Source of the DNA: Bradyrhizobium zhengyangense
GTDB taxonomy: Bacteria > Pseudomonadota > Alphaproteobacteria > Rhizobiales > Xanthobacteraceae
Reading direction: 5' to 3'
DNA length: 64,000 nt
Assembly: GCF_022012435.1 (NCBI RefSeq)
Contig: NZ_JAKLUA010000001.1
Span: 930,001 to 994,000, forward strand
The notes beneath the pieces are model-generated. The model did no database searches and was not told where the DNA came from. It saw nothing but the letters and a program-made list of their open reading frames with translations. Made by a program: the position numbers and the translations under genes. This document shows positions 26,467-36,419 of the stretch, piece by piece (the first letter of the stretch is position 1; each line of letters begins with the position of its first letter).

Positions 26467-26919
26467 CTAATTTCGCCGCTGCCACCTTCCCCGTTCGTCG
26501 GCCTGCCAATAGGTGACCTCAAATCCGCGCGTCTTGCAATCCGTCCAAGTGCTGCGCGCCGCCGCAAGCGCGTCCGGATCGTCGCCGTTGAACAGCAGCA
26601 CCATGCGCTCATAGGCTTCCGCATCCTCGGGCAAGGCGGCGTTGTCGACCAGGAAACGGACATTGGCGCCATTCGGATTGTCTGCCTCGATCGCCAGCAC
26701 GATCGGCTGCTCGGCAACATCGTTCACCCGCCATGTCGCGTGCGGCAGGAAGGAATCGTCGCGATAGGTCCATAGATGCGCATCCAGCGCATCGGCGCGC
26801 TCGGGTGACGTTGACTGCACCACGACCCGCCAGCCGCGCTCGAGCGATTTCTCGAGAAGCGGCGGCAAGACGTTCTCAACCGTCATGTTTTGCAGATGAT
26901 AGAAAAGAACTTCTGTCAT
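26467..26919 (-). CDS. holC: DNA polymerase III chi subunit
   Basis: Chi bridges the clamp loader to single-strand-binding protein. The 150-residue protein matches HolC in size and pattern: [34 protein letters not shown] at the N-terminus, [14 protein letters not shown] near residues 49-62 and the PIVL...[14 protein letters not shown] core. The C-terminal part includes [19 protein letters not shown], also typical. Its ATG overlaps the pepA stop by 4 bases, the usual pepA-holC pair in proteobacteria. Confidence 0.93.
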   Translation of the reverse strand: MTEVLFYHLQNMTVENVLPPLLEKSLERGWRVVVQSTSPERADALDAHLWTYRDDSFLPHATWRVNDVAEQPIVLAIEADNPNGANVRFLVDNAALPEDAEAYERMVLLFNGDDPDALAAARSTWTDCKTRGFEVTYWQADERGRWQRRN

Positions 26920-28415
26920 TTGCGCTCGTAATGATCGGCCACCAGACGATCAAGCAACCGGACGCCGTAGCCCGAGCCCCAGCTCTGGTTGATGTCGGTC
27001 TTCGGCGCGCCCATCGCGGTGCCGGCAATGTCGAGATGCGCCCAGGGCGTACCATCGACGAAACGTTGCAGGAACTGCGCGGCGGTGATCGAGCCGCCGT
27101 GGCGGCCGCCGGTGTTCTTCATGTCGGCGAACTGGGAATCGATCAGCTTGTCGTATTCGGGGCCGAGCGGCAGGCGCCAGACCTTCTCACCGCTCTCGAT
27201 GCCGGCCGCGAGCAGACGCTCGGCCAGTTCGTCATTGTTGGAGAACATGCCGGCATGATCGGTGCCGAGCGCGACCACGATCGCGCCGGTCAGCGTCGCC
27301 AGGTCCACCATGAATTTCGGCTTGGTCTTCTTGGCGACGTACCAGAGCACGTCGGCCAGCACGAGGCGCCCTTCGGCGTCGGTGTTGATGATCTCGATGG
27401 TCTGGCCTGACATCGAGGTGACGATGTCGCCCGGGCGCTGCGCATTGCCGTCGGGCATGTTCTCGACGAGGCCGATGGCGCCGACCACGTTGACCTTGGC
27501 TTTGCGAGCCGCGAGCGCATGCATCAGGCCGACGACGCAGGCCGCCCCGCCCATGTCGCCCTTCATGTCCTCCATGCTGCCGGCCGGCTTGATCGAGATG
27601 CCGCCGGTGTCGAAGCAGACACCCTTGCCGACGAAGGCGACCGGTGCCTCGCCCTTCTTGCCGCCGTCCCAGCGCATGATCACGGTGCGGCTCGGTCGGG
27701 CCGAACCCTGGCCGACGCCGAGCAGCGCGCCCATGCCGAGCTTCTGCATCGACTTGACGTCGAGCACCTCGATTTTCACGCCGAGCTTCCTCAGCTGGCC
27801 GGCGCGACGCGCGAACTCTTCGGGATACAGCACGTTCGGCGGCTCGTTGACGAGATCGCGCGCGATGATGACACCGTCGACGACCGCGCCGGCCGAGGCA
27901 AAGGCCTTCTTCGCAGCAGTCGCATCGCCGACCGCCAGCGAGACGTCGGCGCGCAAGGCGCCCTCTTCGCCGTCCTTCTTCTTGGTCTTGTAGCGATCGA
28001 ACTTGTAGGCGCGTAAGCGCAGGCCCGAGGCGATCGCGACCGCCTGCTCGGTGTTCATGGCGCCATCAGGCAGTTCCGCCATGATGGTCATGGACGCGGA
28101 ACCAGCCTTGAGCTTGCTGGCGGCCATGCCGCCGAATTTGAGGAAGTCGTTGCCCTTCAGGCTCGAGGTCTTCCCGGTCCCGATCACGATCAACCGTTCG
28201 GCCTTCAGGCCTTCGGGGGCGAGGATGTCCAGGGCGGCGCCGCTTTTGCCCTTGAATGAGCCGGCCCCCGCCGCCCGCTTCACAAGTTCGCTGGCACCGC
28301 CGAGCGCCTTGGCGGTTGCCGGGCCAACCTTCAGAGCATCGTCACAAAATACGACCAGAATGCCACGGGCGGCGGAAGCGAGCGGGACGAAGCCGACCTT
28401 GATGGCATCGGACAT
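26916..28415 (-). CDS. pepA: leucyl aminopeptidase
   Basis: A cytosolic M17 two-metal aminopeptidase of 499 residues. The metal ligands and catalytic residues lie in [16 protein letters not shown] (Lys and Asp) and in the M17 signature [14 protein letters not shown] near residue 345. The N-terminal domain is the usual variable region. It is followed by holC with a 4-base overlap and transcribed away from the LPS operon. In some bacteria PepA also acts as a DNA-binding protein; nothing here tests that. Confidence 0.97.
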   Translation of the reverse strand: MSDAIKVGFVPLASAARGILVVFCDDALKVGPATAKALGGASELVKRAAGAGSFKGKSGAALDILAPEGLKAERLIVIGTGKTSSLKGNDFLKFGGMAASKLKAGSASMTIMAELPDGAMNTEQAVAIASGLRLRAYKFDRYKTKKKDGEEGALRADVSLAVGDATAAKKAFASAGAVVDGVIIARDLVNEPPNVLYPEEFARRAGQLRKLGVKIEVLDVKSMQKLGMGALLGVGQGSARPSRTVIMRWDGGKKGEAPVAFVGKGVCFDTGGISIKPAGSMEDMKGDMGGAACVVGLMHALAARKAKVNVVGAIGLVENMPDGNAQRPGDIVTSMSGQTIEIINTDAEGRLVLADVLWYVAKKTKPKFMVDLATLTGAIVVALGTDHAGMFSNNDELAERLLAAGIESGEKVWRLPLGPEYDKLIDSQFADMKNTGGRHGGSITAAQFLQRFVDGTPWAHLDIAGTAMGAPKTDINQSWGSGYGVRLLDRLVADHYERK

Positions 28416-28757
28416 GGGTAACTCCTCGAAAACATGGGGCTTTTTGCCGATCGATCGATACGGTCGAAAGCCGGACCTGAACGGCGATTCACTCTGCTTT
28501 CCACACTATGGGCGAGATCGGCGGTCGATGCCAAGCACCGCCCGTGGCGTGGAGGTCACATCGAGGGAAATATTAACCATATATTGACGGTGCCACGGGT
28601 CAGCCATTTTGTTGACGGATCAAAGGGATGGTAGTGAGAAAGTAAGCTGCCGGAAGAGCCGGTTGGGCGACCTCGGGGATCCCCGTCAGGGGATTGGTCG
28701 AACAGCCGGAATTCCGGTGCGCGCGTTGGGGCTTTGGTGGGATTCGTGCGGTAGCGC
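28416..28757. other. divergent promoter region, pepA / lptF
   Basis: These 342 bases separate pepA and lptF. TTAACCATATATTGA at 28573-28587 matches TTAA-N7-TT(A/G)A, near the CtrA consensus TTAA-N7-TTAA. A TTGACG hexamer at 28612-28617 could be the -35 for lptF, but no good -10 follows. No plausible gene lies here. Confidence 0.35.
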
Positions 28758-29927
28758 ATGGGGTCGATTGACAGGTATATTTTCCGCACGACGCTGGCGT
28801 CGTTTGCGCTGGTCCTGGTCAGCCTCACCGGCGTGATCTGGATTACGCAGGCGTTGCGCGGCATCGACCTGATGACGAGCCAGGGTCAGACCATCATGAC
28901 CTTCCTCGGCATCACCAGCCTCGTGATCCCGGCGCTGGTGCTGATCATCTCGCCGATCGCGCTGATGATCGCGATCTCGCACACGTTGAACAAGCTCGCG
29001 ACCGATTCCGAGATCATCGTGATGAATGCCGCCGGCTTCTCGCCGTTCCGGCTGTTCTATCCGTTCTTCTACGCCACCTGCGTGGTGGCGCTGCTGGTCG
29101 CCTTCATCGCGGCCTACCTCGCCCCCGACGGCATGCGGCGGATCAAGCAATGGGACGCCGAGATCACCGCCGACGTGCTCACCAACATCCTGCAGCCCGG
29201 CCGCTTCGCCCAGCTGGACAAGAACCTCACGATCCGCATCCGCGAGCGGCTGCCCGGCGGGATCCTAGCCGGCATCTTCATCGACGACCGCCGCGATCCC
29301 AACGAGCGCGTCTCGATCGTCGCCGAGCATGGCGAGGTCGTGAAGAACGAGAACGGATCGTTCCTGGTGCTGAAGGACGGCAATCTCCAGCGCTTCGAGG
29401 CCGGCAAGCGCGACCCCGCGCTGGTGGCATTCGGCCGCTACGGCTTCGACATGTCGAAGTTCGGCAATCAGGGCCACGACGTCACCCTCGGCATTCGCGA
29501 GCGCTATCTTTGGGAGCTGTTCACGCCGTCCCAGGACGATCCCGTCTACAAGGCGGTCCCCGGCCAGTTCTGGTCGGAGCTGCATGATCGCCTGATGGCG
29601 CCGCTCTATCCGTTCGCCTTTGCGGCGCTGACCTTCGCCTTCCTCGGCGCGCCGCGCACGACGCGGCAGAGCCGCAACTTCTCGATCGGCGGTTCGGTGC
29701 TCGCGGTGTTTGGGCTGCGCATGGCCGGCTTTGCCTGCTCCGTGATGGCCGTGAAGACGCCATTCGTCGCCGGCGTGCAATACGCAATGCTGGTGGTCGC
29801 GATCGGCACCGGCATCTGGATGATCGTCGGCGGCATCGTGGTCGAGCCGCCGCCCGGCCTGCTGGAGGCCATCAACAGGTCGAACGCGCGGATCGCGCGG
29901 CTGTTCGGACGGCCGGCCGCCGCATGA
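28758..29927 (+). CDS. lptF: LPS export ABC transporter permease LptF
   Basis: One of the paired permeases of the LptB2FG transporter that extracts lipopolysaccharide from the inner membrane. At 389 residues with YjgP/YjgQ architecture: two N-terminal transmembrane segments, a periplasmic jellyroll-like domain (about 115-270) and C-terminal segments. N-terminal RYIFRTTLASFALVLVSLTGVIW is typical. Its stop overlaps the lptG start by 4 bases (ATGA). Confidence 0.94.
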   Translation: MGSIDRYIFRTTLASFALVLVSLTGVIWITQALRGIDLMTSQGQTIMTFLGITSLVIPALVLIISPIALMIAISHTLNKLATDSEIIVMNAAGFSPFRLFYPFFYATCVVALLVAFIAAYLAPDGMRRIKQWDAEITADVLTNILQPGRFAQLDKNLTIRIRERLPGGILAGIFIDDRRDPNERVSIVAEHGEVVKNENGSFLVLKDGNLQRFEAGKRDPALVAFGRYGFDMSKFGNQGHDVTLGIRERYLWELFTPSQDDPVYKAVPGQFWSELHDRLMAPLYPFAFAALTFAFLGAPRTTRQSRNFSIGGSVLAVFGLRMAGFACSVMAVKTPFVAGVQYAMLVVAIGTGIWMIVGGIVVEPPPGLLEAINRSNARIARLFGRPAAA

Positions 29928-31021
29928 GCATGCTCACCAACACGCTCGGGCGCTATTTCGCCGGCCGCTTCGTGGTCGCCGCACTCGGCGTGTTCGCGAG
30001 CATTTTCCTGCTGCTGGTGCTGGTCGATTACATCGAGATGGTGCGCAAGACTTCAGGGCTCGCCTCCGCCTCCGCGATCATGGTGGCCGAGACCTCGTTG
30101 TTCCGGGTGCCGCAATTGCTGGAGAAGCTGACGCCGTTCTGCATGCTGATCGGCGCCATGACCTGCTATCTCGCCCTCTCCCGCCGGCTCGAGCTCGTGG
30201 TGGCGCGCGCGGCCGGCATCTCGGCCTGGCAGTTCATCTCGCCGGCGCTCGGCAGCGCGCTGCTGATCGGCGTGCTCGCCACGGTCGCCTACAATCCGAT
30301 GTCGGCCAATTTGCGCGAACTGTCCAAGCGCATGGAAGCCGAGCTGTTCGGCTCGGCGCCCGGCGGCGGCATCCAGGACGCCTCGGGCTTCTGGCTCAAC
30401 CAGGTGACCAACGACGGCCAGACCATCATCAACGCCGCACGCAGCGAGCAGCAGGGCATCCGGCTCACGGGCCTTACGCTGTTCCGGTTTGACACAGATC
30501 AGCACTTCAAGGAGCGGATCGAGGCGCGCGAGGCGACGCTCGAGTCCGGCCATTGGCTGTTCAAGGGCGTGCGCCGCTTCACGCTCGACGCCCCGCCGGT
30601 CGACCAGGCTAGCCTGGAGATTCCGACGACGCTGACCGAGGCGCAGGTCCGCAACAGCTTTTCCACACCCGAGACTGTGTCCTTTTGGCAACTACCGAGC
30701 TACATCCGCTCGTCCGAGAGCTCGGGCTTCGCGACAGCCGGCTATCGACTCCAGTATCACAAATTGCTGGCACAGCCGTTTTTGCTCGCCGCCATGGTGA
30801 TGCTCGCGGCCTCTGTGTCGTTGCGCTTCTTCCGGATGGGTGGCGTACAGAAGATGGTTTTGAGTGGCGTGGGCGCAGGCTTTCTGCTCTACGTTCTGTC
30901 GAAAGTGACTGAAGACTTGAGCAAGGCTGAGTTGATGCATCCGATCGCTGCGGCGTGGTTGCCCGTAGTGGTGGGCGGCCTCACCGGCTTTTTGGCCTTG
31001 CTGTATCAGGAGGACGGATAG
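29924..31021 (+). CDS. lptG: LPS export ABC transporter permease LptG
   Basis: The second permease of LptB2FG, 365 residues. It has the LptG layout: TLGRYFAGRFVVAALGVFASIFLLLVLVDYIEM at the N-terminus, RLEL-type coupling region (SRRLELVVARAAGISAWQFI), periplasmic domain (about 130-265) and C-terminal membrane segments. The order LptF then LptG follows from the operon position and the closer match of this protein to LptG. The stop codon overlaps the lptD GTG by one base. Confidence 0.93.
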   Translation: MSMLTNTLGRYFAGRFVVAALGVFASIFLLLVLVDYIEMVRKTSGLASASAIMVAETSLFRVPQLLEKLTPFCMLIGAMTCYLALSRRLELVVARAAGISAWQFISPALGSALLIGVLATVAYNPMSANLRELSKRMEAELFGSAPGGGIQDASGFWLNQVTNDGQTIINAARSEQQGIRLTGLTLFRFDTDQHFKERIEAREATLESGHWLFKGVRRFTLDAPPVDQASLEIPTTLTEAQVRNSFSTPETVSFWQLPSYIRSSESSGFATAGYRLQYHKLLAQPFLLAAMVMLAASVSLRFFRMGGVQKMVLSGVGAGFLLYVLSKVTEDLSKAELMHPIAAAWLPVVVGGLTGFLALLYQEDG

Positions 31022-33504
31022 TGACGGCCGTCCGCCGAGGACATCCGGCTGGCTGGGCGCAGCGCAACGTGGTGCGCGCGAACGGAGGCGGCTTGTCAAT
31101 CCGCAAGCTCGTGCTCGCCGCTATTGCCGTCGCCTCGCTCGCCGGGATGATGGATGCCGCGGTGACGCCTGCGGCCGCGCAGAGCTTCACCTATAATCCG
31201 CTGCCGCCGCGTCCGAAGCCGCCGCGGGCCGCCAATGACGGCCAGATGCTCGTGCAGGCGACCGAGGTCGACTACGACTACAACAATTCGCGCGTCTCGG
31301 CGGTCGGCAACGTCCAGCTGTTCTACAATGGCACCAGCGTCGAGGCCGACAGGGTCATCTACGACCAGAAGACCAAGCGGCTGCATGCCGAGGGCAACAT
31401 CCGCATGACGGATGCCGACGGCAAGATCACCTATGCCGAGATGATGGACCTGTCCGACGACTACCGCGACGGTTTCGTCGATTCGCTGCGCGTGGACACC
31501 GAAGATCAGACCCGCATGGCCGCAACCCGCGCCGACCGCTCCTCGGGCAATTACACCGTGTTCGAGAACGGCGTCTACACGGCCTGCGCGCCGTGCCGGG
31601 ACGATCCGAAGAAGCCGCCGCTCTGGCAGGTCAAGGGTGCCCGTATCATCCACGACCAGCAGGAGAAGATGCTGTATTTCGAGACGGCGCAGCTCGAATT
31701 CTTCGGCGTGCCGCTCGCCTACATGCCCTACTTCTCAACGCCAGACCCGACCGTGAAGCGCAAGACCGGTTTCCTGATGCCGGGCTTCACCTCCTACACG
31801 GCGTTTGGCTACGGGGTCGAAGTCCCGTTCTATTGGGCGATCGCGCCCGATATGGACGCAACCTTCAACCCGCGCATCACCTCCAGGCAGGGCGTGCTGT
31901 TCCAGGCCGAGTTCCGCCAGCGCCTGCAGGACGGCGCCTACCAGGTTCGCGTCTACGGCATCGACCAGCTCGATCCGGGCCATTTCGTCGGCCAGCCCGG
32001 CGACCGCCAGTTCCGTGGCGGCGTCGAGACCAAGGGGCAGTTCGCTCTGAACGACAAATGGGTCTGGGGCTGGGACGGCGTCCTATTGTCCGATTACTAT
32101 TTCATGTCGGACTACCGCCTGTCGGCCTATCGCGATCCGCTCGGATCGTTCCTGAATCTGCCGACGGAAGCGATTTCGCAGCTCTATCTGACCGGCGTCG
32201 GCAATCGCAGCTTCTTCGATGCCCGCACGATGTACTTCCTGAGCTTCTCGGGCAACCAGCAGCAGGTCCCGGTCGTCTATCCCGTGATCGACTACTCGAA
32301 CGTGCTCAATTATCCGATCTTCGGCGGCGAGGTCTCCTACAAGACGAATTTCGTCAATCTGACGCGTAACGACGCGACGTTCGATCCGATCACGACGTTG
32401 GCCAATACCAACAGCCTGTGCACGATGCTCTCGGCCGATCCGCTCGCGCGCACGCCGGCGCAGTGCCTGCTGCGCGGCTTCCCCGGCACCTACACCCGCC
32501 TGTCGGCGGAGGCGCAATGGCGCAAGTCCTACACCGATCCCTTCGGCGAGATCTGGACGCCGTTCGCGATCCTGCGCGCCGACGCGATCAACTCCGAGGT
32601 TTCGAACCAGCCGGGCGTGGCGAACTACCTGCCCGTCGGCGACACCCAGGCGTTCCGCCTGATGCCGACCGTCGGCCTCGAATACCGCTATCCCTTCATC
32701 AACGTTCAGCCCTGGGGCTCGACCACCATCGAGCCGATCGCCCAGGTCATTATCCGTCCAAACGAGACCTATGCCGGCAAGCTTCCGAACGAGGACGCGC
32801 AGAGCATGGTGTTCGACGCCTCGAACCTGTTCAGTGTCGACAAGTTCTCCGGCTATGACCGCGTCGAGGGCGGCGGCCGCGCCAATGTCGGCGTGCAGTC
32901 GACCACGCAGTTCGACAGGGGTGGCGCGATCAAGGTGCTGTTCGGCCAGTCCTACCAGCTGTTCGGCATGAACTCCTTCGCGGTGCAGGACTCCATCAAC
33001 ACCGGAATCAATTCCGGCCTGGACAAGCCGCGCTCGGATTACGTGGCCAGCGCCAGCTATTCGCCGAACAGCACCTATACGTTCAGCGTCCGCTCCCGCA
33101 TGGACGAGCAGACCTGGAACTTCCAGCGCTTCGAGGCGGAAGGCCGCGCCAATTTCAATCGCTGGTCGGTCAGCATGCTGTACGGCAATTACGCCGCCCA
33201 GCCTGAGCTCGGCTACCTGACCCGGCGCGAGGGCATCCTGACGACGGGCTCGATCAAGGTCGCGACCAACTGGGTGGTGACGGGCTCGGCGCGCTGGGAT
33301 CTCCAGGCCAACAAGATCAACCAATATGTGCTCGGCGCCGGCTATGTCGACGATTGCTTCGTGCTGGCGGCGAACTATGTAACTTCGTATGCCTACTCCG
33401 CGGGCACCACGCCGCCCGTGCTGAGCCACGCGTTCATGTTCCAGATCGGCTTGCGCACGCTGGCGACCTCGACGGGGGCCAGCAGTTCCGCCGGCATCCA
33501 GTGA
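31021..33504 (+). CDS. lptD: LPS-assembly outer-membrane protein LptD
   Basis: Inserts LPS into the outer leaflet together with LptE. The start is set at GTG 31021, which overlaps the lptG stop (TAGTG) and is preceded by AGGAGGA; this gives 827 residues. A signal peptide (KLVLAAIAVASLAGMMDAAVTPAAAQ) leads into the N-terminal OstA/LptA-like domain (VQATEVDYDYNNSRVSAVGNVQLFY...EADRVIYD). A CAPC motif follows near residue 178, and the rest is beta-barrel, rich in alternating aromatic strands. The frame is open 66 bases further upstream, inside lptG, but no ribosome-binding site supports that. Confidence 0.95.
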   Translation: MTAVRRGHPAGWAQRNVVRANGGGLSIRKLVLAAIAVASLAGMMDAAVTPAAAQSFTYNPLPPRPKPPRAANDGQMLVQATEVDYDYNNSRVSAVGNVQLFYNGTSVEADRVIYDQKTKRLHAEGNIRMTDADGKITYAEMMDLSDDYRDGFVDSLRVDTEDQTRMAATRADRSSGNYTVFENGVYTACAPCRDDPKKPPLWQVKGARIIHDQQEKMLYFETAQLEFFGVPLAYMPYFSTPDPTVKRKTGFLMPGFTSYTAFGYGVEVPFYWAIAPDMDATFNPRITSRQGVLFQAEFRQRLQDGAYQVRVYGIDQLDPGHFVGQPGDRQFRGGVETKGQFALNDKWVWGWDGVLLSDYYFMSDYRLSAYRDPLGSFLNLPTEAISQLYLTGVGNRSFFDARTMYFLSFSGNQQQVPVVYPVIDYSNVLNYPIFGGEVSYKTNFVNLTRNDATFDPITTLANTNSLCTMLSADPLARTPAQCLLRGFPGTYTRLSAEAQWRKSYTDPFGEIWTPFAILRADAINSEVSNQPGVANYLPVGDTQAFRLMPTVGLEYRYPFINVQPWGSTTIEPIAQVIIRPNETYAGKLPNEDAQSMVFDASNLFSVDKFSGYDRVEGGGRANVGVQSTTQFDRGGAIKVLFGQSYQLFGMNSFAVQDSINTGINSGLDKPRSDYVASASYSPNSTYTFSVRSRMDEQTWNFQRFEAEGRANFNRWSVSMLYGNYAAQPELGYLTRREGILTTGSIKVATNWVVTGSARWDLQANKINQYVLGAGYVDDCFVLAANYVTSYAYSAGTTPPVLSHAFMFQIGLRTLATSTGASSSAGIQ

Positions 33505-33558
33505 ACCCGTCCAAAATGCCGGCCGCGCGATCCCTATCGCAGGATCATTTCGGCTGAC

Positions 33559-34518
33559 ATGCGAGCGACAACCATGACGACCTCCTTGCCTGTGTTCCGC
33601 CTCCTCCCTCCTGCTCTCGGCGCCTTGCTGGTCGCCATGCTCGTGCTCGCCGGCGCGCCGGCCCGGGCGCAAAACATCGTGGTAATGGTCAACGGTGATC
33701 CCATCACCGATTTCGACATCGAGCAGCGCTCCAAGCTCGACACGCTGACAACTCAGAAGACGCCGAGCCGGCAGGACGTCATCAACGCGCTGATCGACGA
33801 CAAGATCAAGATCAAGGAAGGCAAGAAATACGGCGTCGATCCCACCGCCGCCGACGTCAACCAGTCCTACGAGGGTATGGCGCAGCGCATGCGCATCTCG
33901 CCCGATCAGCTCACGAAGTCGCTCGAGGTCAAGGGCATACGTCCCGACGTCCTCAAGAGCCGCATGAAGTCCGAGATGGTCTGGACCAGCCTCGTGCGCG
34001 GCCGGTTCAAGGAGAAGCTGATCGTCGGCGAGAAAGACGTCGCCGACAAGGTGCGCGAAGGCGGCACCGAGAAGCTCCAGATCGAGGGCACCGAATACAA
34101 GATGCAGCCGATCGTGCTGATCGTGCCGCGCGGCTCGTCTGCGGGCTTGCAGGAGTCGCGGATGAAGGAAGCCGAGACCTATCGCGCGCGCATCGGGAGC
34201 TGCGAGGAAGCCAATTCGCTGTTCCGCGCGACGCCGAACGCCACCATCCGCGAGAGCGTCACCAAGACCACGGCAGATCTTCCGGAGGCGCTGCGCAAGG
34301 TGCTCGACGACACCCCGATCGGTCATCTGACCGCGCCCGAGGTGACCAAGGCAGGTATCGAAATGGTGGTGCTGTGCGACCGCAAGCCGACCACCATCGA
34401 TACGCCGAAGAAGCGTGAGATCCGCGACAAGATGTACGTGGAGAAATACGAGAAGACCCAGAAGGCCTATCTCGACGAACTCCGCAAAGCGGCGATGATC
34501 GAATATCGCAACCGCTGA
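33559..34518 (+). CDS. SurA-like periplasmic chaperone / peptidyl-prolyl isomerase
   Basis: A 319-residue exported protein. The signal peptide is ALGALLVAMLVLAGAPARAQ. The SurA N-terminal domain follows (VVMVNGDPITDFDIEQRSKL...DVINALIDDKIKIKEGKKYGVDPTAADV), and a C-terminal region (about 175-290) has a divergent parvulin fold (KMQPIVLIVPRG...GIEMVVLCDRKPT). It is shorter than E. coli SurA, with one parvulin-like domain at most. Position between lptD and pdxA matches the conserved surA-pdxA-rsmA order. ATG 33574 is an alternative start. The stop overlaps the pdxA ATG. Confidence 0.87.
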   Translation: MRATTMTTSLPVFRLLPPALGALLVAMLVLAGAPARAQNIVVMVNGDPITDFDIEQRSKLDTLTTQKTPSRQDVINALIDDKIKIKEGKKYGVDPTAADVNQSYEGMAQRMRISPDQLTKSLEVKGIRPDVLKSRMKSEMVWTSLVRGRFKEKLIVGEKDVADKVREGGTEKLQIEGTEYKMQPIVLIVPRGSSAGLQESRMKEAETYRARIGSCEEANSLFRATPNATIRESVTKTTADLPEALRKVLDDTPIGHLTAPEVTKAGIEMVVLCDRKPTTIDTPKKREIRDKMYVEKYEKTQKAYLDELRKAAMIEYRNR

Positions 34519-35540
34519 TGGCCGCTCCTACAAAGCCCCTCGCGCTCACGCTGGGAGAACCCGCCGGCATCGGCCCCGACATCACCATCGCCGCCTGGCT
34601 GAGGCGCCGCGAGCTCGGCCTGCCCGCCTTTTACCTGCGCGGCGACGAGGCGTTCATCGCCCGGCGCGCCAAGACACTGGGCAAGGGGCTCGGCGCCGAC
34701 ATCGCGATCGCCTCGGTGAGCCCAGGCGAGACCGAGGCCGCCTTTGCCGGCGCCCTGCCCGTGGTTGCGACCGGAGAGCACGCGACCGCAGAGCCCGGCA
34801 AGCCCGACGCCTCGAGCGCACCGGCCGCGCTCGCCTCGATCCGCGAAGCCGTCGCCGACGTGCGGGCGGGCCATGCCAGCGCCGTCGTCACCAATCCCAT
34901 TGCCAAGAGCGTGCTCTACCGCGCCGGCTTCCGCCATCCCGGTCACACCGAATTCCTCGCAGAGCTCGCCGAAGCGGACGGACGCGTGCCGCAGCCGGTG
35001 ATGATGCTGTGGTCGCCGCGACTCGCCGTGGTGCCGGTGACGATCCACGTGTCGTTGCGCGATGCCCTCACCCAGCTCACGAGCGATCTCATCGTCTCGA
35101 CCGTGCACATCGTTGCGACCGAGCTGAAATCCCGTTTCGGCATTGCCCGACCGCGCATTGCGATCTCCGGACTCAATCCGCATGCCGGCGAGGACGGCTC
35201 GCTCGGCCACGAGGAGCAGACCGTGATCGCGCCGGCGCTCAAGGTGCTGCGCAACGACGGTATCGACGCCAGGGGGCCGCTGCCCGCCGACACCATGTTC
35301 CATGAAGCCGCGCGCACCAGCTATGACTGCGCCGTCTGCATGTATCACGACCAGGCGCTGATCCCGATCAAGACCGTGGCGTTCGACGACGCGGTCAACG
35401 TCACGCTCGGCCTGCCCTTCATCCGTACCTCGCCGGATCACGGCACCGCCTTCGACATCGCCGGCACCGGCAAGGCCAACCCGGCGAGCCTGATCGCCGC
35501 GCTGAAGCTTGCCAGCCGCATGGCGGCTGCAAACAGCTGA
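34518..35540 (+). CDS. pdxA: 4-hydroxythreonine-4-phosphate dehydrogenase
   Basis: NAD-dependent step of pyridoxal 5'-phosphate synthesis. The 340-residue protein starts with [16 protein letters not shown] and has the PdxA metal-binding residues in GHTEFLAEL and in [12 protein letters not shown]. The end motif [22 protein letters not shown] is highly characteristic. The ATG overlaps the upstream TGA by one base, and the next gene, rsmA, overlaps in the same manner, so the three genes are translationally coupled. Confidence 0.97.
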   Translation: MAAPTKPLALTLGEPAGIGPDITIAAWLRRRELGLPAFYLRGDEAFIARRAKTLGKGLGADIAIASVSPGETEAAFAGALPVVATGEHATAEPGKPDASSAPAALASIREAVADVRAGHASAVVTNPIAKSVLYRAGFRHPGHTEFLAELAEADGRVPQPVMMLWSPRLAVVPVTIHVSLRDALTQLTSDLIVSTVHIVATELKSRFGIARPRIAISGLNPHAGEDGSLGHEEQTVIAPALKVLRNDGIDARGPLPADTMFHEAARTSYDCAVCMYHDQALIPIKTVAFDDAVNVTLGLPFIRTSPDHGTAFDIAGTGKANPASLIAALKLASRMAAANS

Positions 35541-36397
35541 TGAGCGCGATCGACGACCTCCCGCCGCTGCGCGAGGTCATTCGCCAGCACGCGCTGTCGG
35601 CCCGCAAATCGCTGGGTCAGAATTTTCTGCTCGATCTCAACCTTACCGCGCGCATCGCCCGCGCGGCTGCGCCGCTTGAAGAGAGCACCATTGTCGAGAT
35701 CGGCCCCGGCCCCGGTGGACTGACCCGCGCGCTGCTCGCGCTCGGCGCCAAGCGCGTCATTGCCATCGAGCATGACGAGCGCGCCATTCCTGCCTTGCAG
35801 GATATTTCCGCGCGCTACCCTGACAGGCTCGAGATCGTGCATGGCGATGCCATGACCTTCGACCCGCGACCGCTGCTCGGCGGCGAGCGCGCCAAGATCG
35901 TCGCCAATCTCCCCTACAACATCGCGACCCAGCTTCTGATCAACTGGCTCACCATCGAGCCCTGGCCGCCCTGGTACGACATGATGGTGCTGATGTTTCA
36001 GCGCGAGGTCGGCGAGCGCATCGTCGCGCGCGAGGACGAGGACGCCTACGGCCGGCTCGGCGTGCTCGCCAACTGGCGCTGCGAAACAAAGATCCTGTTC
36101 GACATTGCGCCGTCCGCCTTCGTGCCGCCGCCGAAAGTCACCTCCTCCGTCGTGCGGCTGGTGCCGCGCCACGAGCCTCTGCCGTGCGATCGCAAGTTGC
36201 TCGAGCAGGTCGCAGCCGCGGCCTTCGGACAGCGCCGGAAAATGCTGCGGCAGAGCCTGAAATCGCTTCAAGCGGATCCTGCGCGGCTTGCTGCTGCCGC
36301 CGGTGTCGATGCGACGCGGCGCGCCGAGACGATCCCCATCTCCGGCTTTGTTGCCATGGCGCGTGAATTGGCGGATATACGCAGCGAAGCTGGGTAA
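35540..36397 (+). CDS. rsmA: 16S rRNA (adenine1518/1519-N6)-dimethyltransferase
   Basis: Dimethylates two adjacent adenines near the 3' end of 16S rRNA during small-subunit assembly (also called KsgA). The 285-residue protein has the N-terminal [13 protein letters not shown] motif [15 protein letters not shown] near residue 54, the acidic [14 protein letters not shown], and the catalytic motif NLPYN near residue 119. The C-terminal helical domain has [15 protein letters not shown]. It overlaps the pdxA stop by one base. Confidence 0.97.
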   Translation: MSAIDDLPPLREVIRQHALSARKSLGQNFLLDLNLTARIARAAAPLEESTIVEIGPGPGGLTRALLALGAKRVIAIEHDERAIPALQDISARYPDRLEIVHGDAMTFDPRPLLGGERAKIVANLPYNIATQLLINWLTIEPWPPWYDMMVLMFQREVGERIVAREDEDAYGRLGVLANWRCETKILFDIAPSAFVPPPKVTSSVVRLVPRHEPLPCDRKLLEQVAAAAFGQRRKMLRQSLKSLQADPARLAAAAGVDATRRAETIPISGFVAMARELADIRSEAG

Positions 36398-36419
36398 CAA
36401 GAATTCCGGAGGAAGAAAA

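Noticed and set aside
30955..31020. 22-codon N-terminal extension of LptD
   Set aside because: It lies inside lptG. GTG 31021 has AGGAGGA ahead and leaves a clear signal peptide.
32083..34326. 747-codon minus-strand frame
   Set aside because: It lies opposite lptD and the surA-like gene, both of which are well supported; no domain pattern is visible.
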